Assembly (NCBI GenBank): GCA_019828595.1
Contig: JAHQRK010000016.1
Span: 496,001-560,000 of the forward strand
Direction: 5' to 3'
Source: Aphanomyces cochlioides
Lineage: Eukaryota; Oomycota; Saprolegniomycetes; Saprolegniales; Verrucalvaceae
DNA: 64,000 nucleotides
Shown: positions 21,120 through 31,734 of the stretch, in pieces
Position numbering within the stretch: the first letter of the stretch is position 1
Layout: every line of letters begins with the position of its first letter
Translations under genes and position numbers: made by a program
Notes under the pieces: generated by a model
The model's database searches: none
Seen by the model: the letters and a program-made list of their open reading frames with translations, nothing else
Told to the model about the DNA's origin: nothing

Positions 21120-21860
21120 CTAGTCTGCTTCAGCGATGGTTTCCAGTGACATTCGCATCCTGTCGGGTTTCGTAACTGGTTTCAACGTAGCTTGGAATTC
21201 CCGCAGCTTCTTGATCCTCTCAGACGACGAGATGTGGACGCTGTGTCGACGGCTGCGAGACTGGCTGCCGTGAAATGTGTGTCGTAGCAACTGAGGCACT
21301 TCTTCGCGAGAATGCTCGGTAGTGCCAGCAAAGCTGTGTCGTAGCGACGGCGGTGGCGGAATAAACATGATTTCAGGCTTCTTGGCTGGTGGTGACTTTT
21401 CAGCTGGTTCTTCCAATTGCATGTCGATAAATGTGTAGCGCATGTCTGGGAGCATTAAGAAGTGCTCCAACAACGGGCGTGCTGCGCAGGCAGGATCGCC
21501 GCAATTTCGCACGGCGATGTTGACTCTGTCGAGGAAGAGAGCCAAGCCTTCTTTGCGTTCGTTGATGACGCTCGTGTTGTTGGAAAAGATCCACTTGCGT
21601 CCTGGAAATCGTTTTGACACTGGCGCTTCATCGGCAAGCTCGGCACAGCTTCCGCACAAATTCGTCGATTGATCAAGCAACGCGGTGCGGAATGCTCGAA
21701 AGTCCGAGTACCGTTTGTGGACCAGCCATTGTGTTGTGTTGTTGCGCTTGTCGACGACAGAGATAGTGTACTGGGTGGGCAAATGCGCGCCTTTCTTGGA
21801 CTTGGAGACGCTCGTAATGGATGTTCTCATCGCGACGAGCGGCGACGGCTGGACGAGCAT
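21120..21860 (-). CDS. PX-domain protein
   Basis: 246 residues from the ATG at 21858-21860 (MLVQPSPL). The frame is open to 22007, so a longer N terminus is possible. Residues ~10-140 match a PX (phox homology) phosphoinositide-binding domain: YTISVVDKRNNTTQWLVHKRYSDFRAFR with the conserved RYSDF basic-aromatic motif, a Pro-containing loop (KRFPGRKWIF) and a second basic motif (NERKEGLALFLDRV). The C-terminal third is Pro- and Ser/Arg-rich (IPPPPSLRHSFAG) and looks disordered. PX domains bind PI3P on endosomes. There is no BAR or kinase domain, so this is a single-domain PX protein of the type common in oomycetes. Confidence 0.8.
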   Translation of the reverse strand: MLVQPSPLVAMRTSITSVSKSKKGAHLPTQYTISVVDKRNNTTQWLVHKRYSDFRAFRTALLDQSTNLCGSCAELADEAPVSKRFPGRKWIFSNNTSVINERKEGLALFLDRVNIAVRNCGDPACAARPLLEHFLMLPDMRYTFIDMQLEEPAEKSPPAKKPEIMFIPPPPSLRHSFAGTTEHSREEVPQLLRHTFHGSQSRSRRHSVHISSSERIKKLREFQATLKPVTKPDRMRMSLETIAEAD

Positions 21861-22013
21861 CTTGGTGGCAAAAACTCGAATGGCGGCTTGAGAATCAGTC
21901 GGTTTTTGTAAAAACGCATGGTTTGTCGAGTTCAACTCCAACTTCAACGTGAAAAATAGCTGAAAATTGCGTAAACTTTTCATCAAAAATAATTGTGAAA
22001 ACGTCATTCAAAG

Positions 22014-22398
22014 TCAATACACTGGACGGCGACTCGGCGTTCTCCTCTTCGCGATCTTCTCAACGTTGGACTCGAATGCTTCTGTACTTTTTTTATTGCA
22101 GTGTGGTGTGCTGGGCATGGCATCCGTGGAGCCAAAACATCCAACGAAGCTCGGAGTCCCAGCTTCGTTGCTTGTCCCGAAAATGCTCCGCGAAGAGTCT
22201 TTCTCCTCCGATGATACTGCAAGTAATGAACAAGATACGACCAACCAGCGACACGTAACCCTCTGGTGTTGCTTTGGCCCTTGAGAAACGCCGTCCACAA
22301 CTGCATTGCATGAGTTTGGAGTGTTCAAAGCTGGTCTCCTGGCTTGGGGGCGAGAAAACATGCACCGACAGATCGACCGCCTGGATTTGACTCATCAT
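22014..22398 (-). CDS. Small hypothetical protein
   Basis: Two exons, 22260-22398 and 22014-22216, with a 43-bp GT-AG intron, join to a 113-residue frame that starts MMSQIQAVDLSVHVF. The second exon is Ser/Thr-rich with a basic end (KRRTPSRRPVY). No family was recognised. Support comes from the well-formed intron, continuity of frame and a paired CCGG element 10 bp before the ATG. It lies upstream of, and in the same direction as, the PX gene, and ends just before or overlaps its possible extended N terminus. Confidence 0.45.
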
Positions 22399-22407
22399 TT
22401 CGACGTC

Positions 22408-22430
22408 CTTCGGATATTTAACCGGATTTT
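22408..22430 (-). promoter_or_regulatory. Paired CCGG element upstream of the small gene
   Basis: CTTCGGATATT (22408-22418) and AACCGGATTTT (22420-22430) lie 10-32 bp before the ATG at 22398. Alternatively this could be a terminus of the adjacent pogo-like element. Confidence 0.35.
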
Positions 22431-23031
22431 AAAGTAGAATACGATCAGCCAGCAGATGTGACTCCAATGGACGGCGGGCCGTCGTCCCCATCGAGCTCTG
22501 TTGGTATTGTTGGCGGTTGTAGAGAGCTTCTCTGTCGACATGGCGAAATTTTCACATTAGAAGCCTCCTGGAGGGTCGAATGGCTTCGAGTAGCAACTTT
22601 GCGTCTATTTCCGAATAGCAACCACATGGAGTGAATCTCAATGCCAGAAAATGATACTACCTCTGTTTTCGAATGATTGCAAGTGAACATTCAGTCTTAT
22701 AGATTATTCTAGTACAGCGATCTGGGAAATATAAGACCAGCGGCGGCTCTTCGGTGATTGGTCAGTTTCAAACTCAAGTTGAAGTCATGGACGTGTGAAA
22801 TATTTTATCCTATTAAATTGTATATTGGTGTCGTCTCAAGAACAAGAACTTTGTATTTAAAGCTATTATTAAAGTTTATGCACTGTGAAAGTAACTAGAA
22901 TACCTACGATATTGCAAAATGCCATGCATTCAATGAAAAGTCATAGCAGTCATAGATAAAGCGAAAACCTCTATAATTTAATATTTACTGTATCCATTTC
23001 GAGGATCACGATGAACCAACACTGTATTAAA
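22431..23031. other. Non-coding stretch 3' of the pogo-like transposase
   Basis: AT-rich, without a recognised gene. It may be the 3' part of the decayed transposon; no clear terminal inverted repeat was identified. Confidence 0.35.
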
Positions 23032-24040
23032 TTAGTTAGCCTTAGGCAACGCTTTCCTAAAACTAGACCTAATTGTTTCAGGAGTGATAACATTCCAGGT
23101 TGCAATCGCTCTTTTTATTGTTGCCATCCTCTTTTCTTTGGCCGTACGTTGAGTGGATGTCTCAGCAAGCAACATTCTCCGCAAAATACTTTTGAATGGG
23201 CCCATGACACCTACATCCAAGGGTTGCAACACAGATGTGCAATTTTTTGGAAGCGGGCAGAGGTAAGAGCTCGACTCTTCCTCCACAATAGCGAAACTTT
23301 CGTCGCTCACATGAGCAGCGAAATTGTAAACAACAAATAGTGTTGGACCACGCTATTCAGATCTAAATAGTGTTAAATAGTGTAAATGTGTCATTATTAC
23401 CTCATCAAATCTTTTAAGTAGTATTTCCATCCATCACTGTCCATCCAAGCATTCTTTTGGACGAAGTAAGCATGCTCTTTGGGATATTCTTGCAGTTCCT
23501 CTTGTTCAATGTATCCTCCCTTTTCGCCCTTGATTATAAACAGTATAGGAAGTTTGTCACCTGTAAATAATGTTAGAAATATTCTATCTAATCACACTAA
23601 ATTTTACCGTTACTGTGGGCAGAAAGCACCGCTGTCAGTCTTGATGACGACTTTTCAGTCGACTCCAGTGACGAGTCTTGACCAATTTGAGTCCACAGGT
23701 ATCGAGGAGGGGTATCGTAGTAGATACCGGTTTCATCTACATTCACAATGTTCTCACTCGAAATATACCTATATTGGTTCCAAAAATCGGAACAAAATTT
23801 GTCCTTCACCCTTTTCAGTTCTCCTCGTGACAACAGGCATGATGACGGCGTTGCACGTCGCCACGAGAAGTTGTTTCGCAAAGCGAAATCACGACACAGA
23901 GACCCTACATTTTTGTAGGGATCTCCAACACACTCACATGACGTGATATAGTTGTGCAACCACTCTGAGTGGTGTGTCTTCAGATACTGCACCATGTGAA
24001 AGGTGCTCAGAGGACGTCGTTTTCGTCGTAAGAACTCCAT
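23032..24040 (-). pseudogene. Pogo/Tigger-like DDE-1 transposase, catalytic Asp lost
   Basis: Three exon-like blocks (about 24040-23597, 23560-23405, 23350-23032) are separated by two AT-rich introns of roughly 45-50 bp. Domain signs: an N-terminal helical region (FHMVQYLKTHHSEW), then VNVDETGIYYDTPPRYLW with the first catalytic Asp, and later CTSVLQPLDVGVMGPFK, a hallmark of pogo transposases. Between these, the position of the second catalytic Asp (family pattern LDN) reads VVYNFAAHV, so Asp is Tyr. The enzyme should therefore be inactive even if expressed. An ATCCGG element lies 28-40 bp upstream of its ATG. Confidence 0.75.
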
Positions 24041-24067
24041 GAAATGGAGAAGATTCTATTGCATCCT

Positions 24068-24080
24068 TTATCCGGATAAC
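24068..24080 (-). promoter_or_regulatory. ATCCGG element upstream of the pogo-like transposase
   Basis: TTATCCGGATAAC, 28 bp from the ATG at 24040. It may instead be part of a transposon end; only one copy is present here. Confidence 0.3.
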
Positions 24081-24291
24081 GGCAATTGGCTGATGCCTCA
24101 GTCGTAAAACAATGGGCAGAGACAACAAGCGTTCGCATATTTGAGACGACTTGCAGGCGCAAAGAAGACAAAGATCCATGATCTAACTCGTATTAAAGAC
24201 ATCGACCATAAACGTGAGGCAAGTGACACAAAAGGCACACAATAATGTGAAACCCATGCGTTAGGATGATGGTTTAGTGTATAGTCCCTGG

Positions 24292-26364
24292 ATGGACGAA
24301 GATGATGACACAATCGACTCTTGGGTCTGTGATACTTCCATTCAAACTACACCGCCACTGATGTTTGATCAGTCTTCTTTGGGTCTAGCATTTCCTAAGG
24401 ACCTCACGAGTTTACCGAAGGCTTTGGGATGTGGTGAAATACCCTTCAGCGTGAAAGAAAGCGCAAAAAAGACATGATGAACTTTTTCGACAGCTTAGGG
24501 ATTAAGCCCCTCACGGCTTTTTGGGGTGATGACGCCATCGTACCTCGAAAGACGACCGACAAAAGCTTGGCTGGGTTCTCCCCGGGTGTCGTAAATACTT
24601 TACTTGCCGAAATCCGCTCAAGATTGACGACGGTGATAAACGCCAGAAAGTCCAATGCTATGTTTCGAGACACTAGTCTCTACGATGTGTTTCGATTGAA
24701 GTCTGTGGAAATATACTTTGCACGTATTCAAGGTGGAATTGGCCGAATGGATGTTTCGCGTACAGCTGCACTCAGCCTGGGTAGAGGTAATGATACGTTT
24801 CCATCAATTTTACATTGGTCTAGGTGAGTATTGAGCGCGCGTTGTGAGGCAGTGGGCAGAATTTTACGCTGAAAACCTACTTCTGCCTTCTATAGAGCAC
24901 GGCCACAACATTAAGACTAAGTCCCTCATCCATGATGAGGATGTTCGAATACGGTGTCGAGTCTTCCTCAAATCAACGAAGCCGAACGTGCGCTCAGTGC
25001 GAGCTTTCAAGGACTGGATACATGAGTCTCTTATACCTAGCGTCTTGGGGAAAAGAGGTATGCTACATAGTTCGACCTTTTGATTATCAACTTAATGGTT
25101 AGACAGAAGATTTACAATGACTCCACAATATACAGGTGGCTGTATATTCTCGGCTACAAGCACCGTCGCGTGACAAAGGGTATCTACATTGACGGCCATG
25201 AGAGGCAAGAGGTTGTCGCTTATCGCAAGGGATTTGTCGATCGCGTAGCTGAGCTTCGTAAGTTCGCCATCCAATACGAAGATACAGACGATGGTCGAAC
25301 AGTTCCTGTTGCTCCCCAACTCCATTGTGACGAAAAGCAAGTTGTCTTTGTATATCATGACGATAACTTGCTTTTAATCTTGCTTTGCTGCAAACGATGG
25401 TCTTCGCTGCTTGTGGCTTGAGGAGGGAGAAAAGGTACTTCGACCAAAGGGGATGGCAAATCTGTCATGGTACGTCAAACCCTTATAATAATTATTGTTA
25501 AATTGACTTCAGGTCTCTGGTTTTCTATGCTCATGCCACGGTCCCTTTACACATACAACCATCACGCCTGGCGTGATTGAAGACGGCTGGTGGCGTTGTG
25601 AGGATCTTGTGCATCAAGTTCGGGCAAATGCTTTGCCTCAATTCAATGCGTTGCACCCAAATATGCGCGGCATATTTATCTTTGACAATAGCATGAACCA
25701 CAGGAAAAAGCCAATCGATGGCCTCAATGCACGACAACTGACACTCAAAGATGGTGGGAAGAACATCCCGACAAGTACACGTGATGGGTTCTACATGGTG
25801 GACGATGTGTCCTATGCGCAGCGTATGCACAACAACGATGGTAAGGCAAAGGGTCTTCTCACCATTCTCCGTGAGCGTCGTCTCATCCGCACCGATCAGA
25901 AGGTGCGACGTGCTTGCTACCCTCACCCTTGCTCCGACACGGAGCCGTACGCTTGTTGTGCTGTTAATCTCTTGAGCCACCAAGCCGATTTTGCTGGGCA
26001 AAAGTCAATGCTTGAGGAGGCATTTGAAGGAAGTGGTCACTCTATGGATCTTCTCCCCAAGTTTCACCCAGAGTTCAATCCTATCGAGAACTTCTGGGGT
26101 CGCGCAAAAGCTTTTTGTCGCGAGCACTGTGGTTATTCCTTCAAAGGTCTCCAGAAGATTGTTCCACAATTACTAGCTCATGTCCCGCTCGTGCATATTC
26201 AACGATTTGAGCGGCGGTGTCATCGTTATATGCAAGCCTATCAAGCTGGACTTCCTCCCCATCTTGCAGAGTACGCTGTCAAGAAATACGCGTCCCATCG
26301 AGGCATTCCGCCAGAGAACTTGATGATTCGTATGGAAATCGAGTTTGAAACCAGCAGGAAATAG
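24292..26364 (+). pseudogene. IS630/Tc1-mariner superfamily DDE transposase, apparently frameshifted
   Basis: Blocks of one protein lie in successive frames: about 24474-24790, 24833-25058, 25104-25370, 25390-25470 and 25513-26364. Most joins are explained by GT-AG introns (for example 24785-24841, 25059-25105, 25471-25513). Catalytic signatures are HCDEKQVVFVYHDD, IFIFDNSMNH and FHPEFNPIENFWGRAK (Asp, Asp, Glu). At about 25362-25395 the frame changes without a usable intron. The sequence there contains a repeated CTTGCTTT, so a small insertion has shifted the frame just after the first catalytic motif. The N-terminal exon (MDEDDDTIDSW...) is uncertain. The long intact C-terminal block (263 residues) suggests fairly recent inactivation. 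Confidence 0.7.
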
Positions 26365-26830
26365 GTTTCATTTGTAATATCTATCGTCAATTCATTCGAT
26401 ATCACATTCAAACTTCCATGGACATTCCATGGATATCCACGGTACGGATTAAATTAATTGGAATTTACATTGGAGAGCAATCGTCGAAATCGTCGAAAAT
26501 GACGTTCTTTTTGCCTGAAACACGCTGTGGGCTTCAGAAACGTCGATTTCGAAAGGAAATCTCGAAACTAAAATGCAACTGGCCAATCGCTCAGTGGATA
26601 TGATTTTATACAGGATATCGACCCCAACCCTAAAAAAGTCTCCGAAAATCTATAATTTGCATTGAAAAAAATTCGACCAAAAATGTCCACCATTGTCGGG
26701 TACATCTGCGAGACACCATACAACTTCTTTTTCGCATAGAAATTAGAAATATTGAATTTTTGAACCAATTTTATACTTGATTTTACTATACTGGACGCAA
26801 TTTAATTTATGAAAATGTAGTTTCTTGGTG
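26365..26830. other. Non-coding stretch downstream of the transposase
   Basis: AT-rich sequence without a recognisable gene or clear terminal inverted repeat. It is probably the 3' flank of the transposon. Confidence 0.35.
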
Positions 26831-27049
26831 ATGGACTTCAACCAATTGAAGGAAAAGCATCCAATCTACGACACCATTAAGATCACATGGATTCCACGAG
26901 ATGAACCTTCGTGACTTGGCATCGTTTCACTCTCTGCTGTTGACTTCTCTGGCTGTGTGAAACACGTCGGTGATCGTTTCAAGCTTGTCGCGCAAATCTC
27001 ATGGGTTGCGGCTTGGCTTATCAAGCATCTCTCAAGGTCTCGAACGTGA
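26831..27049 (+). pseudogene. Short gene relic of unknown family
   Basis: One frame of 73 codons starting MDFNQLKEKHPIYDTI is broken by a single TGA at about codon 28 and continues LGIVSLSAVDFSGCVKHVGD to a terminal TGA. Amino-acid composition on both sides of the internal stop looks coding. No family was recognised. The overlapping minus strand also reads open for part of this stretch, so the call is weak. Confidence 0.25.
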
Positions 27050-27085
27050 GTGTGCTGGAGGATCTACGACACTTTGCTGAGAACC

Positions 27086-28897
27086 TCAAAAAGACCCGAT
27101 CTCAACCAGCAAGTGCTGGTGTAGTGCAACGTTCTTCTTTTTGAGTTGTTCAATCTCTCGCCGTAACTCGGCGACTGTCGATTCCTCTTCGATATGGCGG
27201 TCTCGCGAAGCTTGAACGTCAGCAACCAGTCCAACTTTGACTGCCATGAGAACATTCAAGTGATCCTTGACGCCATCAAGCTCTTCTTGCAGTTGGCTTT
27301 TGATTTTATCACGCGATGATTCTGCTTTCCACAGTTGTTGCTGCAAGCTCATAGTCTTGGCTCTCTCAGCTCGCAGTTGGTTCTGCCACGAATGCATCTT
27401 AGCCAGTTTGAGCGACAACGCGACCTCCTACCAACGAGTTACATCGAAATTCAAAACACTAAGCGCAAGGCATACGCGTTCATTGTGACGAAGACATACT
27501 TCGGTGCAATCGTTGGCCCATTTTGTGAAAGAAGCCGCCGTTTTACGACTCTCAGCCTTGATCACTCGCTTGACAGCAATCCATGCATCAGCAACCCGTC
27601 GATGTTTCTAAGAAGAAAGCATTTAACATGCCCCAAAAGGGTAAGGTTCCCACCTCCCGAAGCGTCGCCGCAGCTTTCTCCATCGCAAACGTCGACTGAA
27701 CCTGTCGTTGGCTGCGGACATCTTGGAACTAGATGCTATGAGGTTACGTGGAATGCAGAGGTAGTACTTGGCGCTCCAGCTGATGTTTCTCCTCCATGAG
27801 CTTTTCGACTGCCTCGGTGGTTTGCTGTGCGGCTACATCCCCTGCTTGAGCTTGTTGCTTCCACTTCGTGCACTCGTCACGCGTTTCTAATTGGGACTTC
27901 GGACAATATACCAATCAGTAGCACCTTGTAAAAGTTGCTGACAGTCGAAATGAGCTTGCTGGCAATGTTTGAGCTGGTTAGCTGTCATCTCCAGCTCCAT
28001 GAGCGTTGACAACTTCGTGCTCTCCAATGTTTCCACCTTGGCTTCAAGCTTGGAGATAGCTGAGCGAGCCAACTCGAGCTCACATTCGAGACGGATCGTT
28101 TGCCTACATCAGTCAGTCTGGCGACATCTAACTTAAAGAATTACGAGTCATCACGTTGAGGAGTGTCTGTCAAAGTGGCCTTAGATATCTTTACGTCGGT
28201 CGTTGCTCGCAGCTTTTCACGCAAAACATCGACAGTTCGAATCGCCGAATCGGCAGTCTTCACCGCAGATGCTTCATTCGATTGCATTCTACGATCAAAT
28301 GAAGTTGCGTCAAATATGCTCGTGCTTTCTTATCCACCTATTGACCTCTTCGCGCATGCGTTCACATGTGCCGTTAGCTTGAGCAAGTTGAGTCTGGAGT
28401 TGAGCAATTGTTGCAATCGCAGTGTCCAAGTTAGCTTGCAAATGCATTACTTCCTGGCTGGATTTCTCGTGACGAAGCCCGTGCCTACGTCGTAGCTTCA
28501 GGAGAGCTGTGTCATGTTATGACGAGAACCGGAGCGGACTTGGGTTTTGATCCGAGAGGGCGTCCGTTAAGATGGGCAAACTCACTGCCTAACCCATTGG
28601 ATCAGTATTGATTCTTTGATCATGCTCCATACTCGTGGAATGGGCTTTGGATCTGCTTGAATCTCTTGAAGAGCGCTGAACAAAGTAATTCACGACGGAA
28701 TGACAGGCTCGACTTACATGGAAGGTTTGATCGATTCGTCCAAGTAATCCAAGAAGACATCGTTCTTCTCGTCGAGCCAATCCACGTCGCCATGACTAGA
28801 CGTCGGGCTGTACGGTCCAGACTCGTAGGGAGCGATTGACTGCGATGTTGTTTCCTAGAAGATGCCAAAACACCGACGTACAGCCAGGATTTACCAT
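27086..28897 (-). CDS. Long coiled-coil protein, unknown function
   Basis: Multi-exon gene read from an ATG at 28895-28897, directly followed by an intron (GTAAAT...CTTCTAG). The next exon is acidic (GDVDWLDEKNDVFLDYLDE). Later exons at about 28330-28500, 27887-28072, 27480-27600 and 27086-27425 are rich in heptads (for example ISKLEAKVETLESTKLSTL and VAELRREIEQLKKKNVALHQ). Several GT-AG introns join in frame, including 27600-27645 and 27431-27489. Coiled coils of this length usually mediate dimerisation of cytoskeletal or centrosomal scaffolds; nothing here identifies which. Exact borders of the middle exons were not all resolved. Confidence 0.6.
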
Positions 28898-30433
28898 GTC
28901 GGCGACTCTTCGGCTTTTGTTGAAACAAACCAATTGGTACCTTGTACTACTACTAGTAATACTGTAGTATCACTCACCATAGAGTACTCAAAGTACTCAA
29001 TTTATTAATTGAAGTACTTACTGCATTAAGTACCACTGAGTAGTACCTATCCAAAGGTGTGCCAAAGTGACCATGCACCCGCGGAGGTTTCATGCGGCAA
29101 ATTTCTATGCCAATTCACTCAATTTCTCCAGAAGTATATTATTAGAGATATCCAACGCCATACACTGTTTCCCCTGCATCCCATGACATCAATTTTGCTT
29201 GAGGTGCGGAGTACTCCGTGCACCCATCGATGGTTTTGCAGCACCTGTGACCTCGGTTGATTAACTGTAAGTTGACTCATTCACAGTCATACAGAGTTAA
29301 AGATTGTTTACATCACACTCGTGATTCGTTTGTCACCAGCAGTGCTAAAATTGATGAAAGCTTCAGAAGTGTCTCGATTTCATTGGGAAGCCGTTTCGGA
29401 TGCAGTCAATTCAAGAGGGACTATTCATCCAAGTCAGCCTAGCTCGTCCATCCAATCTAGATGGTGCAAATGTGCATTCACTTTGCCTGAGGGTGTAGCA
29501 TTCGCTTGCTGACATGTACTCCAGCATATCTTGTCTGGCGTCACAATATGCCGTCAATTGCGCTGGACATACTGTTTTAGCGAGAGTACTTCCTGTTTAT
29601 TTCTCGAAATCAGTACATTCCGTCGCATCAACCAACGACTCACAGTATTGTCTGCTGCCTTCGAGGACACGCGAGCTCTACTGCTGGTCTGGTGTTGTGG
29701 TTGGTACGACATGTTCAGCTCAAGTGGTTCTCAAACGAATTATGTCCTTCGCAAGCTCCGTCGTAGCTCCTGGAGATGTCGAGCAAGTTTTGCTCATAGA
29801 TATGGGAGAACATGCAGAGTCTTCATTGCTGATATCGACTTGCACTCGTGTCTGTGTTTGTTGCACAAGCTGAGTCCTTCGTCGCGTTAAAATTACTTGT
29901 TGTACCAACAACAGAAAGCAATGACTTCATCGCCGGCACTCTTTGCCGTACATCGCGTGATGCTATCGTTATGCAAAGTGAGAGATTTGATCTCTTAATT
30001 CTTGAAGAATGCTCCATTCGGTTTCATTTTGGTTGTCGAATGAAATCTTCAGTCAGTAGGTTCCAATAGTGTTTTGCGATGTTGAGGAGGACAACAAGTG
30101 AGTCTTACGTCGTCGTGTGAAGCTCTACGTCAGTAGTAAGAGGAGAACCAGCTACACCGCTCAGGCAGCACACAATAAGACGATCAACCCATCGTCGTAA
30201 GGACGATCGTCCATCGACACTCTACAACGTTCGTGGGCATTCTCCTATGCTGAGTCAGCGAAAAGATTCGATTGTCCATGATGTATGTTTGCACATCAAC
30301 TTCTCATATACGTGGCACTCTTATCTGCAGTCGCGTCAAGTGAAAGATACGAAAATTTGCACACCAATCATCCACGTCGAGTGGGAAATTCCATGTGCGT
30401 CGACGATCTCACTTTTGAAAACGGTCAGTCACA
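28898..30433. other. Long stretch without a supported gene
   Basis: 28930-29050 is rich in GTACT words arranged as an imperfect inverted repeat around TTAATTAA-like sequence, which could be a small MITE. 29280-30070 contains short frames on both strands with no recognisable domains, probably decayed sequence. 30345-30433 resembles the region upstream of the crystallin-repeat gene (31640-31734). Confidence 0.35.
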
Positions 30434-30544
30434 ATGAAGATCCCATGCGCTGTTTTCTGTTGTTGCCGCTGCTGGTGCAATGAAGAACAACGTGGTTTTA
30501 TCACGGCATGGACGCTGGCGCTTCACGAGCAACACTTGCAATGA
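30434..30544 (+). pseudogene. 5' relic of a crystallin-repeat surface-protein paralogue
   Basis: The 30 bases before this ATG match those before the intact gene at 31735 and the half gene at 62822 (CTCACTT..GAA..CG..AGTC then ATGAAG). The signal-peptide start MKI-C is recognisable, but after about 14 codons the similarity is lost and the frame closes at codon 37. A short minus-strand match to the family's LVECLLDCN motif at about 30806-30845 (LVECLLDGNGIQ) suggests a rearranged fragment further along. Confidence 0.45.
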
Positions 30545-31734
30545 CAACGATGGGTTTGATCCAAAGAATGCCGGAGCGACCAAACGACAGCTCGATGGCC
30601 GCGCCACGTTTCGCTCTGAGCCACGGAGTTTAGATTTATCATGCTTGGTCAAGATGATACTGTTTACAAAGTGCCCACCATGCGTGGTATACCCAGAAGC
30701 ATGCAAAGCAAGACGATGCCACTGGGGAGATGAACATCCAAGGATCCAACGCGACCAATAACGAGAGCCAACGCATGTCCCCACTGTCAGCTTGGAGAAT
30801 CGCACCTTGAATGCCATTGCCGTCCAATAGACACTCGACAAGGCCAGGTGTAGCACGATGTCGTGCTGCACTTGCTCTTGTCGAGTCTCTATTGGAGTGC
30901 AATCTCCTTCAAGGTCCTGCAACGTTCGAGCAACTTGTCCACGCTGTCGAAGCGAGCCCCCCACTTAGTGCACTCTAGTCGACCGGATTAACTTTTAAAA
31001 ACAAGGCCCGTCCGTGCGTCAAGTCCATTCATCTTACTGTCTTTCTGAGTTGAACAAGCTTTGATCCCCTCTCGACGGAGAGCTTGTGGCCTCGCCCCTG
31101 CCGAGATATCTTTGTGAGTTTCACTGCGACATGGCCGTCGCAAATCTTTTGCTCAACTCGAGATCTTTACCGATCTTTGAGCTTCCCCCTTTCGCCTCTC
31201 GCATTCTCTGTCTTCACGAGATTCCACCACGATTGAAATCTAGTCTGGAAACTAAAGCTCCCACCAAATCATGCAATCCACACCGACGAATCCCCATCAA
31301 AATGCTCCTGAACTTCATTCAAATCCATCGCTGCAGACTAGTTCGACTCACCAAGAGAAAACTAAATGGCGACTCGGTTTCACATCATTCGTAGCCGAGA
31401 TTATCGACCAGTGTCGGTGCATCTTGTGGTCCATGCACAGCTTGGATCAAGTTCTCGACTATTATATTCGAGGTTGTGGGCTTGTAGCTCACGTCCAACT
31501 CATTCCATCGCACTCGAGCAGTCGTATCTGTCGTGGTCTGTTTCACATGACGACATTTCAACTTGACTCGCACCGAGCATTCGATATTTCCATCAACATA
31601 ACTGACAGGATGGACATCGACGCAGCCAAGACAAAAGATACGAAAAATTGCACGCCAATCATATTCAATGAGTTGGAAATCGGACATGCGTCGTGTGGCG
31701 CTCCTCAATCTCACTTCTGAACTCGCCAGTCAAG
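30545..31734. other. Upstream region of the crystallin-repeat gene
   Basis: The frames present lack recognisable domains. It contains the inverted family fragment near 30806-30845, a GACCGGATTA word at 30981, and from about 31600 the promoter-proximal sequence conserved among paralogues. Confidence 0.4.
31708..31734 (+). promoter_or_regulatory. Conserved leader of the crystallin-repeat family
   Basis: CTCACTTCTGAACTCGCCAG directly precedes the ATG. The same positions before the relic at 30434 and the half gene at 62822 read CTCACTTTTGAAAACGGTCA and CTCACTTCCGAAAACGCTGA, while more distal sequence differs more. Confidence 0.5.
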
